Source: CALIZF01 sp046292445
Lineage (GTDB): Bacteria; Pseudomonadota; Alphaproteobacteria; Rhodobacterales; Rhodobacteraceae
Reading direction: 5' to 3'
Assembly: GCA_046292445.1 (NCBI GenBank)
Contig: JBKBQT010000023.1
Coordinates: 1 to 53,821, forward strand
Length of the DNA: 53,821 nucleotides
In this document: positions 14,912 through 22,057 of the stretch, in pieces
Position numbering within the stretch: the stretch's first letter is position 1
Layout of the letters: the number at the start of each line of letters is the position of its first letter
The notes under the pieces: generated by a model
The model's input: the letters and a program-made list of their open reading frames with translations, nothing else
The model's database searches: none
What the model was told of the DNA's origin: nothing
Made by a program: the position numbers and the translations under genes

Positions 14912-16015
14912 TCAGCCCCGCCGCCAGCGGTGCAGCACATCGCGCCCGACCGGGCGGGTCTCGATCAGCCGCCAGTCGGGCGGGTCGGGCAGCGTGGTCG
15001 CCGCCGCCAGCGGGCCGAGCGACGGGGTGCCGCCCGCGCCGAAGGCATGGCCGCCGGTGAAGGCGACGATCTCGTCCACCAGCCCGGCTGCGAGCAGCGC
15101 GGCGGCGACCTGCCCGCCGCCCTCGCAGAACACCCGCGTCAGGCCCTCGCCCCCGAGCCGGGCGAGCGCGTCCGCCGGATCGATCCGCCCGCCGGCGGCC
15201 GCGGCGGCCAGCGGCCGCACGCCGGCCGCGGTCAGCGCCGGATCGGGCACCGCCCCCGCGCCATGCACGAGCCAGACCGGCACCGCCCTTGCCGTGCGCG
15301 CCAGATGCGAGCCCGCGGGAAGGCGCGCACGTGTATCCAGCACCACCCGCACCAGCTGCCGCGCCATGCCGAGGTCGCGCACCGTCAGGTCGGGGTCGTC
15401 GGCCAGCGCCGTGCCGATCCCCACCATCACCGCATCGTGCCGCGCGCGCAGCGCATGCACCATGCGCCGCGCCTCGGGTCCGGTGATCCAGCGCGCGGCG
15501 CCGGCGGCATTGGCGATCCGCCCGTCGAGGCTGAGCGCGAGCTTGAGCGTCACCATCGGCCGGCCGGCGCGGATGCGGGCAAAGAAGCCGGCATTGGCCG
15601 CCTCGGCCTCGGCGCGCAGCACGCCCTCGGTCACCGCCACGCCGCCCGCGCGCAGGATGGCATGCCCGCGCCCGGCCACCCGCGGGTCGGGGTCGGTCGT
15701 GCCGGTGACCACCCGCGCAAGCCCCGCCGCGACCAGCGCATCGGCGCAGGGCGGCGTGCGGCCGTGATGGGCGCAGGGCTCGAGCGTGACATAGGCCGTG
15801 GCGCCCTGCGCCTGCGCCCCGGCCTGCGCCAGCGCCATGGCCTCGGCATGCGGCCGGCCGCCCGGCTGCGTCCAGCCGCGCCCGACCACCCGCCCCCCGG
15901 CCAGGATCACGCAGCCGACCGCCGGGTTCGGCCAGGTCAGCCCGAGCCCCCGCGCCCCCAGCCCGAGCGCATGGCGCATATGCGCCGCATCGGTCTCGGG
16001 ATCAGCCTGCGACAT
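14912..16015 (-). CDS. ribD: Bifunctional diaminohydroxyphosphoribosylaminopyrimidine deaminase / reductase
   Basis: A 367-residue two-domain riboflavin enzyme. The N-terminal deaminase (residues ~10-145) has zinc ligands and catalytic acid in PHAEAMAL (His56, Glu58) and EPCAHHGRTPPC (Cys81, Cys90). The C-terminal reductase (~150-367) has RPMVTLKLALSLDGRIA, ARHDAVMVGIGTALADDPDLTVR, the FCEGGGQVAAALLAAGLVDE block and the end RDVLHRWRRG. It carries out the second and third steps of the pyrimidine branch. The ATG at 16015 (MSQADPET) is preferred to the longer frame. It lies downstream of nrdR on the same strand, the usual order, but the kps cassette separates it from ribE. Confidence 0.95.
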   Translation of the reverse strand: MSQADPETDAAHMRHALGLGARGLGLTWPNPAVGCVILAGGRVVGRGWTQPGGRPHAEAMALAQAGAQAQGATAYVTLEPCAHHGRTPPCADALVAAGLARVVTGTTDPDPRVAGRGHAILRAGGVAVTEGVLRAEAEAANAGFFARIRAGRPMVTLKLALSLDGRIANAAGAARWITGPEARRMVHALRARHDAVMVGIGTALADDPDLTVRDLGMARQLVRVVLDTRARLPAGSHLARTARAVPVWLVHGAGAVPDPALTAAGVRPLAAAAAGGRIDPADALARLGGEGLTRVFCEGGGQVAAALLAAGLVDEIVAFTGGHAFGAGGTPSLGPLAAATTLPDPPDWRLIETRPVGRDVLHRWRRG

Positions 16016-16155
16016 GCCATTGACCGCCTCGTTCGGGGGCGGCCGCACCGCCGCCGCCCCGGTTTGCCTCCGCTCCTGCGGTGCGCCGCATCCGCTCGGG
16101 CACCGGCGCGCCCGGCGGCACCCGCCGTTCCGTCCGGCGCGCGCGCAAGGGGCGC

Positions 16156-16623
16156 CTACTCCTCTTCCTTGGGCATGGGCCGGAGTTCGGACACGAAGCG
16201 GTCGAAATCGTCGGCCGCCTGGAAATTCTTGTAGACGCTGGCAAAGCGCACATAGGCCACGGTATCGATCCGGGCGAGGCTTTCCATCACGATCTCGCCG
16301 ATCACCTTCGAGGGTATGTCAGTATCGCCGAGCGATTCGAGCCGCCGCACGATGCCGCTGATCATCTGGTCCACCCGCTCGGGCTCGATGGGCCGCTTCT
16401 GGAGAGCGATGCGGATCGACCGCTCGAGCTTGCTGCGGTCGAAATCCTCGCGCCGGCCCGAGGATTTGATGACGACGAGATCGCGCAACTGCACCCGTTC
16501 ATAGGTCGTGAACCGCCCGCCGCAGGCCGGGCAGAACCGCCGACGCCGGATCGAGACGTGATCCTCGGCCGGGCGGCTGTCCTTCACCTGGGTGTCGATG
16601 TTGCCGCAGAACGGACAGCGCAT
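16156..16623 (-). CDS. nrdR: Transcriptional repressor NrdR
   Basis: A 155-residue regulator of ribonucleotide reductase genes. A zinc ribbon with Cys3, Cys6, Cys31 and Cys34 (MRCPFCG...RRFCPACGGRFTTYER) is followed by an ATP-cone domain (VVIKSSGRREDFDRSKLERSIRIALQKRPI...VIGEIVMESLARIDTVAYVRFASVYKNF), which senses ATP/dATP. Length is that of the family. An ATG two codons upstream (16629) is in frame, but NrdR proteins begin MRCPFCG and the GGAGG is correctly spaced for the ATG at 16623. No ribonucleotide reductase gene is in the window. The nrdR-ribD pairing is common in proteobacteria. Confidence 0.97.
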   Translation of the reverse strand: MRCPFCGNIDTQVKDSRPAEDHVSIRRRRFCPACGGRFTTYERVQLRDLVVIKSSGRREDFDRSKLERSIRIALQKRPIEPERVDQMISGIVRRLESLGDTDIPSKVIGEIVMESLARIDTVAYVRFASVYKNFQAADDFDRFVSELRPMPKEEE

Positions 16624-16795
16624 GGGCATCCTCCCTCGGGCCGCCCGATCTGCCGCAAGGGGGCCGCTACCGCAGGCACTATAGGGGGACCGCGAGCGGC
16701 TGGGTAGGGGGAAACGCCGGCCACAACATCAAGCGCCCTGTGGGGGACAGCGGCGGGCGCTTGCCCCGGCGCTGGGCCGGCCCTAGCATCGCGCG

Positions 16796-17827
16796 ATGCG
16801 CGACCTCGGCCTGCCCCCCCTGCCGCCCCAACCCGTGTTCGACGGGCACAACGACCTGCTCGCCCATCTGTGGGGCGCAGGCGACCGCGCGGGGGCGGGG
16901 TTCTTTGCCGGGCGCGAGGGCGCGGTGGACCTCGCCAAATGCCGCGCGGGCGGCTTTGCCGGCGGCCTGTTTGCGATCTGGGTGCCGGGCGGCGGCGGGC
17001 GGGCGATGAGGCCGCTCGCCCCCGATGCGGGGCGCGCCCCGACGCTGCAGATGGCGGCCACGCTGCGCCGGATGGCCGCGGCCGACCCTGCGGCGCTGCG
17101 GCTCTGCCTGTCGGCGGCGGATGTGGCGGCGGCACGGGCGGCCGGCGCGATCGCGGCGGTCATGCATCTCGAGGGCGCCGAGGGGATCGGGCCGGGGCTG
17201 GAGGAACTCGACATCCTCCATGCCGCTGGCCTGCGTTCGCTCGGCCCGGTCTGGTCGCGGCCCAACATCTTCGGCCATGGCGTGCCGTTCGCCCATCCCG
17301 CCTCGCCCGACACCGGGCCGGGCCTGACCGAGGCCGGGCGCGATCTGGTCGCGGCCTGCCATCGCCTGCGCATCCTCGTCGACCTGAGCCACCTCAACGA
17401 GGCGGGGTTCTGGGATGTCGCGGCCATGGCCGGCGCACCGCTCGTGGCGACGCATTCGGGGGCGCATGCGATCTGCCCTTCCGCGCGCAACCTCACCGAC
17501 CGGCAGATCGACGCCATCGCCGAATCGGGCGGCCTCGTCGGGCTCAACCTCGCGGTGCAGTTCCTGCGCCCGGACGGCCGGCGCAGCCGCGACACCGGCC
17601 TCGACCTCGTGGTGCAGCATCTCGCCCATCTTCTCGATCGCCTCGGCGAGGCGGGCGTCGCGCTCGGCTCCGATCTCGACGGCGCGCTCATGCCGGCGGC
17701 GATCGGCTCTGCGGCAGGGCTTCAGGCGCTCGTCACCGCAATGCGCGCGGCCGGCTTCGGCGACGATCTGATCGACCGCATCTGCTGGCGCAACTGGCAG
17801 GCGCTGCTCGCGCGCGTGATCGGCTGA
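16796..17827 (+). CDS. Membrane-dipeptidase-like zinc peptidase (family M19)
   Basis: A 343-residue M19 dipeptidase that would hydrolyse dipeptides in a binuclear zinc site. The expected ligands are visible: His18 and Asp20 (FDGHNDLL), Glu126 (MHLEGAEG), His199 (VDLSHLNEAGFWDV), His220 (ATHSGAHAICPSARNL) and the C-terminal Asp293 (ALGSDLDG). There is no signal peptide, so the enzyme is probably cytoplasmic. The ATG at 16796 is close to the first conserved motif. It stands alone, divergent from nrdR and convergent with uspA. Bacterial relatives are often near amino-acid or choline metabolism genes; no such link is evident here, and the natural substrate is unknown. Confidence 0.9.
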   Translation: MRDLGLPPLPPQPVFDGHNDLLAHLWGAGDRAGAGFFAGREGAVDLAKCRAGGFAGGLFAIWVPGGGGRAMRPLAPDAGRAPTLQMAATLRRMAAADPAALRLCLSAADVAAARAAGAIAAVMHLEGAEGIGPGLEELDILHAAGLRSLGPVWSRPNIFGHGVPFAHPASPDTGPGLTEAGRDLVAACHRLRILVDLSHLNEAGFWDVAAMAGAPLVATHSGAHAICPSARNLTDRQIDAIAESGGLVGLNLAVQFLRPDGRRSRDTGLDLVVQHLAHLLDRLGEAGVALGSDLDGALMPAAIGSAAGLQALVTAMRAAGFGDDLIDRICWRNWQALLARVIG

Positions 17828-17854
17828 GCCGCCGGCACCGCGCGCACCGCCCCC

Positions 17855-17899
17855 CTTCAGGCTGGCACAAATATCCCGGGGTCCGGGGCAGCGCCCCGG
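17855..17899 (-). repeat. Gene-end hairpin plus ATATTT motif, past uspA
   Basis: In the direction of uspA, a perfect 7-bp GC hairpin (17883-17899, CCGGGGC/GCCCCGG) is followed by CCCCGGGATATTTG and TGCCAGCCTGAAG (17855-17881). The same hairpin-plus-motif order recurs at 39325-39390. It begins 30 bases after the uspA stop. A transcription-terminating or mRNA-protecting role is possible but unproven. Confidence 0.6.
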
Positions 17900-17929
17900 G
17901 GCTCGCCGCCCCGCGCCGCGGCCGGGCGA

Positions 17930-18343
17930 TCAGCGCATCACATGCACGGCGCAACGCGCGCGCTGGACGACCTTGGTCGCCACCCCGCCCAGCAGGCGGT
18001 CGCGCAGGCCGGGGCGGTGGCCGGCGATGATGATGCAGTCCACCCCCTCGGCCTCGGCGAAGGCGAGGATCTCGCGCGCCGGCTGCCCGTGGCGGATCTC
18101 GACCGCCGTCCCCGGAGGGCCGAACACATCGGCCCAGCGGGCGAGTTCGGCGCGCAGCGTCGCCTCGACATTGCCCGACCAGCCCTGCGGCAGGTAGTCG
18201 AGCGCATAGCGCGGCGCATCCTGCATGACATGCAGCAGCGTCACGCGCGCCCCCTCGGCCGCGAGCCGCACCGCGACGCGCAGGGCGGCTTCCGGCGTCT
18301 CGTCGGTGTCGAAGGCCACCGGGATCAGGATGGTGCTGTACAT
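17930..18343 (-). CDS. Universal stress protein (UspA family)
   Basis: A 137-residue single Usp domain: MYSTILIPVAFDTDETPEAALRVAVRLAAEGA, LLHVMQDAPR, GQPAREILAFAEAEGVDCIIIAGHRPGLRDRLLGGVATKVV and CAVHVM. The glycine-rich AGHRPGLRDRLLGG stretch corresponds to the ATP-binding loop of the ATP-binding subclass, though not an exact G-2x-G-9x-G(S/T). Usp proteins are cytoplasmic and raise survival under starvation or stress; the specific role is unknown. The ATG at 18343 has AAGGGGG upstream. Downstream lies a hairpin with an ATATTT motif. Confidence 0.92.
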   Translation of the reverse strand: MYSTILIPVAFDTDETPEAALRVAVRLAAEGARVTLLHVMQDAPRYALDYLPQGWSGNVEATLRAELARWADVFGPPGTAVEIRHGQPAREILAFAEAEGVDCIIIAGHRPGLRDRLLGGVATKVVQRARCAVHVMR

Positions 18344-18417
18344 GCTCGGCCCCCTTCGGTGCAGGGGCTGACCGTCGCATGCCGGGCGGCGGCTGTCCAC
18401 CGGAGGGCGCGCCGCGC

Positions 18418-18582
18418 CTATTTGGTCAGGATCAGCTTGCCCGCCCGCGTGATGCGCAGGGTATAGACCTGCCCGTGCAGCGCGATCTGCGCCAGCGGGC
18501 CGCCTTCGGTCAGGGCGGTGGCGTCGTGGATCGGCGGTGCAGGCGGCGGCGTGGTCCATCCGGTCGTGGGGTGCATCGTCAT
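18418..18582 (-). CDS. hemP: Hemin uptake protein HemP
   Basis: A 54-residue protein. Its second half, ATALTEGGPLAQIALHGQ followed by VYTLRITRAGKLILTK, is the HemP domain with its hallmark R(L/I)TR.GKLILTK end. HemP genes usually precede or lie near haem receptor genes and are iron controlled; in some bacteria HemP activates the haem uptake genes. Here no hmu genes adjoin it within the window, so it is an orphan copy. The ATG at 18582 is supported by AAGGA nine bases upstream; a second ATG two codons later is possible. The Pro-rich N-terminus (TTGWTTPPPAPP) is variable in the family. Confidence 0.9.
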   Translation of the reverse strand: MTMHPTTGWTTPPPAPPIHDATALTEGGPLAQIALHGQVYTLRITRAGKLILTK

Positions 18583-18656
18583 CGGCGCAAGTCCTTGGGT
18601 CTGGGGCCGCTGGCGCGCCGGTCGGGCCGGCTGGCGGGGCCGTTGCCCGCCAAACC

Positions 18657-18681
18657 TGACAAAAATGCTTTGCCCTGTCAA
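18657..18681 (-). promoter_or_regulatory. Possible hemP promoter region with inverted repeat
   Basis: TTGACA on the minus strand (18676-18681) is a perfect -35 match. It overlaps the inverted half-sites TGACA (18657-18661) and TGTCA (18676-18680). The stretch between them is unusually A/T-rich for this genome. The matching -10 (CAGGTT at 17 bases) is poor. An iron-responsive operator would make sense before hemP, but I cannot match the site to a known regulator. Confidence 0.3.
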
Positions 18682-18727
18682 ACCCGATTCTTTTGCTCAG
18701 ACATGGCGCCGCACGACCCATGCCCGC

Positions 18728-19948
18728 CTAGTCCGCTGCCCGCGCCACCGGCGGCGCCGCGCCGTCGCGCCCCGCCTCGTCGGCGATGATCCGCGCGATC
18801 AGGGCGGCATCGGCCTCGGTGAAGGTGAGCGGCAGGCGCATGTCGATCAGCGCGGCGAGCGCGGCCTGCGTGCGCGGCAGGGCCGGCGGGTCGGCAAAGC
18901 GCCAGTGATCGACGCGCGAGGTAAAGCCCTGCGGCTCGGCGCGGCCGAACCACTTGAGTTCCACCCCGCGCGCGAGGCAGCGGGCGAGGAAGCGCTCGAT
19001 CGCGGCGCCGTCCCGCCCCGGCAGGCGGAACTGGATGGACGAGCCGACATAGGCCTCGCCCTGCCCGCGCGGGATCGTCCCGATCCCCGCCGCCGCGCGC
19101 AGCCCGGCCTCGACGGCGCCGTAGAGCGCATTCCACCGCCGCACGCGATCGGGCAGCAGCGGGAGCTGCGCGCGCAGCACGGCCGCGCGCAGCGCATCCA
19201 TCCGCGACGAGACATTCGGCACCGTCCAGCGCAGATCGTCATAGGCCGCGGGCGGCGGCGCGGCGCGATGGCGGTCATAGAGCATGTAAGACCCCGACAG
19301 CAACACCATCTGCGCCATCAGCGCATCGTCGTCGGTGGTGATGATCCCGCCCTCGCCCGAATTGAGATGCTTGTAGCTCTGCGTCGAATAGCAGGCCACC
19401 GCCCCGTGCCGCCCCGAAGGCACGCCGCGCCAGGCCGCGCCCATGGTATGGGCGCAATCCTCGATCACCGTCACGCCTCTCGCGGTGCAGATCGCCATCA
19501 GCGCGTCCATGTCCGCGATATGCCCGCGCATGTGCGACAGCAGCAGCAGCCGCGCCCCGCTCGCCGCCACCTGCGCCGCCAGATCGTCGAGCGCGATGGT
19601 CAGATCCGGCGCGGTCTCGACGAACACCGCCTCGGCCCCGACCGCCGCGATCGCCCCCGGCACAGGTGCGAGCGTGAAGGCGTTCGAGAGCACCCGAACC
19701 CCCGGCCCCGCCCCGAGCGCCATCAGCGCCAGCCGCATCGCCGCCCCGCCCGATGCGACGGCGAGCGCGTGGCGCGCCCCGGTGAAGGCGGCGAATTCGG
19801 CCTCGAAGAGCGATACCGGATCGGTCTCGCCCGGCGCGGCGTTGTAGCGGTGCAGCCGGCCTGCGCGCATCACCGCCACCGCCGCCGCGATCCCGTCCTC
19901 GGGGATCGGCTCCTGCCGGGTGAAGCTGCCGGTGAACACCTCGGTCAT
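18728..19948 (-). CDS. DegT/DnrJ/EryC1/StrS-family aminotransferase
   Basis: A 406-residue PLP enzyme of the sugar aminotransferase type. The features are LHRYNAAPGETDPVSLFEAEFAAFTGARHALAVASGGAAM at the N-terminus, VIEDCAHTMGA with the PLP-facing Asp, and the Schiff-base Lys in STQSYKHLNSGEGG. Family members make amino sugars for LPS, O-antigen, capsule or secondary metabolites, so a surface-sugar role is plausible, with capsule genes 5 kb away. The substrate cannot be read. The start ATG (19946-19948) overlaps the gph stop in an ATGA, so it is translated after gph. Some relatives are regulators or PLP dehydratases, but the Lys argues for a transaminase. Confidence 0.85.
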   Translation of the reverse strand: MTEVFTGSFTRQEPIPEDGIAAAVAVMRAGRLHRYNAAPGETDPVSLFEAEFAAFTGARHALAVASGGAAMRLALMALGAGPGVRVLSNAFTLAPVPGAIAAVGAEAVFVETAPDLTIALDDLAAQVAASGARLLLLSHMRGHIADMDALMAICTARGVTVIEDCAHTMGAAWRGVPSGRHGAVACYSTQSYKHLNSGEGGIITTDDDALMAQMVLLSGSYMLYDRHRAAPPPAAYDDLRWTVPNVSSRMDALRAAVLRAQLPLLPDRVRRWNALYGAVEAGLRAAAGIGTIPRGQGEAYVGSSIQFRLPGRDGAAIERFLARCLARGVELKWFGRAEPQGFTSRVDHWRFADPPALPRTQAALAALIDMRLPLTFTEADAALIARIIADEAGRDGAAPPVARAAD

Positions 19949-20607
19949 GGCCAGAGCCGCGCCAGCGCCGCGTCGAGATCGTCGAAATGGTCGATCAGCG
20001 CCTCGGGCGCATGGCCGGCGACCGCGCCCGCCTCGGCGCCGAAGGTCACGAGGACCGCCGGGATGCCGGCATTGCGCGCCGCCGCCCGGTCGGTCAGCGT
20101 GTCGCCCACCATGATCCCGCGCGCATCCGGCCCCCCTGCCTGCGCCAGCGCGAGGCGGAGCGGCGCCGGATCGGGCTTGCGCACCGCCAGCGTGTCGCCC
20201 CCCACGAGGCTTGCGAACAGCGCGCGCACGCCAAGCGCGGACATCAGCCGTTCGGCCAGAAACGCCGGCTTGTTGGTGCAGATGCCGACCGCCGTCCCGC
20301 CCGCCCGCAGCCGCTCGACCGCCGCCGCCGCACCGGGATAGAGGCGCGTATGCACCGCGATGGCATCGGCATAGACATCGACGAGTGCCGCATAGCGCAG
20401 CGTGAGATCCGCATCGCCCCAGCCGAGCCCGAGCCGGTCCGACCCGAGCCGCAGCATCGCCCGCCCGCCGGTCATTGCCGTGCGGGCGTCCGCGGCGGTC
20501 AGCGGCGCGCCATGCCCCTCGGCCGCGAACACCGCATTGGCGGCATGCAGCAGATCGCCCGAGGTTTCCGCCAGCGTGCCGTCCAGATCGAAGATCACCG
20601 TGCGCAT
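19945..20607 (-). CDS. gph: Phosphoglycolate phosphatase (HAD family)
   Basis: A 220-residue haloacid-dehalogenase-type hydrolase that would dephosphorylate 2-phosphoglycolate, a product of DNA repair and of Rubisco oxygenation. HAD motif I is FDLDGTLAET (Asp7, Asp9), motif II GICTNKPAF, motif III the Lys in VRKPDPAPLRLAL and motif IV MVGDTLTDRAAA. The cap domain (TAMTGGRAMLRLG...) fits the gph subgroup. Exact substrate is hard to prove within HAD phosphatases. The ATG at 20607 starts right at the first motif. It is divergent from glmU with about 110 bases between the starts, and its stop overlaps the aminotransferase start. Confidence 0.88.
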   Translation of the reverse strand: MRTVIFDLDGTLAETSGDLLHAANAVFAAEGHGAPLTAADARTAMTGGRAMLRLGSDRLGLGWGDADLTLRYAALVDVYADAIAVHTRLYPGAAAAVERLRAGGTAVGICTNKPAFLAERLMSALGVRALFASLVGGDTLAVRKPDPAPLRLALAQAGGPDARGIMVGDTLTDRAAARNAGIPAVLVTFGAEAGAVAGHAPEALIDHFDDLDAALARLWP

Positions 20608-20718
20608 GGCGCCCCCGTTAGCGCCGACAGGTTGTGTCAGCATCCGTGAAGGCCGCCCCCTTGCGGCCATCCGGCGCACGGGTAGAACGGGGCGGTCAGC
20701 TTGGGAAGGGGAAACGCG

Positions 20719-22056
20719 ATGCCGGTGGCGCTGATCGTGCTCGCGGCGGGCAAGGGGACGCGGATGAATTCCGACCTGCCCAAGGTGCTGCACCCGCTCG
20801 GCGGGGTGCCGATGCTGGCCCATGCGCTCGCGGCCGGCCGCGCGCTCGAACCCGAAAGGGTCGTCGTCGTGGCCGGGCACGAGGCGGCGCAGGTGACGGC
20901 GGCCGTCCGCCGGTTCGACCCCGACGCGGTCGTCGCGGTGCAGGAGCCGCAGGAGGGCACGGCCCATGCCGTCCTGCAGGCCGGCCCGGCGCTGGCGGGC
21001 TTTGCGGGCGATGCGGTGGTGCTCTACGGCGATACGCCTTTCATCACAATCGAGACGCTCGCGGCCCTGACCGAGGCGCGGGCGCGGTTCGACGTGGTGG
21101 TGCTGGGGTTCGAGACACCCGATCCGGGGCGCTATGGCCGGCTTGTCGCAAGCGGCGACGACCTTCTGGGGATCGTCGAGGCGAAGGACGCATCGCCCGA
21201 GGACTTGGCGATCGAGCTGTGCAATTCCGGCGTCATGGCGGCCGATGCCGCGACGCTGCTGCGGCTTGCCGGCGCGGTGGGCAAGGCCAATGCTGCGGGC
21301 GAATACTACCTTACGGATGTGATCGCCCTCGCCCGCGCCGAAGGGCTGCGGGCGGGCGTGGTGCGCTGCGCGATGGCCGAGACGCTGGGCATCAACACGC
21401 GGGCCGAGCTTGCGGCGGCCGAGGCGGCGTTCCAGGCGCGCATGCGCGCCGCGATGCTGGACACGGGCGTGACGATGACCGACCCCGGAACCGTCTATTT
21501 CGCGCAGGACACCGCCATCGGCCGCGATGCCGTGATCGGCCCGCATGTCGTCTTCGGGCCCGGCGTGACCGTGGAAACCGGGGCCGAGATCCGCGCCTTC
21601 TGCCATCTCGAGGGCTGCCACGTCAGCCGCGGCGCGACCGTCGGCCCCTTCGCCCGGCTGCGCCCCGGCGCGGAACTCGCCGAGGATGTGCATGTCGGCA
21701 ATTTCGTCGAGATCAAGAACGCCATCCTCGACGAAGGCGCGAAGGTCGGGCATCTGACCTATATCGGCGATGCCCATGTGGGCGAGCATGCGAACATCGG
21801 CGCCGGAACGGTCACCTGCAATTACGACGGCGTGTCCAAGCATCGCACCGAAATCGGCGCGCGCGCCTTCATCGGATCGGATACGATGCTGGTCGCGCCG
21901 GTGCGGATCGGCGCGGGCGCGATGACGGCCAGCGGGTCTGTCATCACCGCCGATGTGGCGCCGGATGCGCTGGCGGTCGCGCGGGCGCGGCAGGTGGTCA
22001 AGCCCGGCCTCGCCGCCCGGATCTTTGCGCGGCTGCGCGCCGCAAGGGGGGCGTGA
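20719..22056 (+). CDS. glmU: Bifunctional UDP-N-acetylglucosamine pyrophosphorylase / glucosamine-1-phosphate N-acetyltransferase
   Basis: A 445-residue enzyme for the last two steps to UDP-GlcNAc, needed for peptidoglycan and LPS. The N-terminal pyrophosphorylase has LIVLAAGKGTRMNSDLPKVLHPLGG, PQEGTAHAVLQA and VLYGDTPFI. The C-terminal left-handed beta-helix has hexapeptide repeats (AVIGPHVVFGPGVTVETGAEI...) and the acetyltransferase motif IGAGTVTCNYDGVSKHRTEIGARAFIGSD. The ATG at 20719 has GGAAGGGGAAA upstream. Its stop is one base before the glmS ATG, so the two are an operon producing and consuming glucosamine phosphates. Confidence 0.97.
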   Translation: MPVALIVLAAGKGTRMNSDLPKVLHPLGGVPMLAHALAAGRALEPERVVVVAGHEAAQVTAAVRRFDPDAVVAVQEPQEGTAHAVLQAGPALAGFAGDAVVLYGDTPFITIETLAALTEARARFDVVVLGFETPDPGRYGRLVASGDDLLGIVEAKDASPEDLAIELCNSGVMAADAATLLRLAGAVGKANAAGEYYLTDVIALARAEGLRAGVVRCAMAETLGINTRAELAAAEAAFQARMRAAMLDTGVTMTDPGTVYFAQDTAIGRDAVIGPHVVFGPGVTVETGAEIRAFCHLEGCHVSRGATVGPFARLRPGAELAEDVHVGNFVEIKNAILDEGAKVGHLTYIGDAHVGEHANIGAGTVTCNYDGVSKHRTEIGARAFIGSDTMLVAPVRIGAGAMTASGSVITADVAPDALAVARARQVVKPGLAARIFARLRAARGA

Positions 22057-22057
22057 G

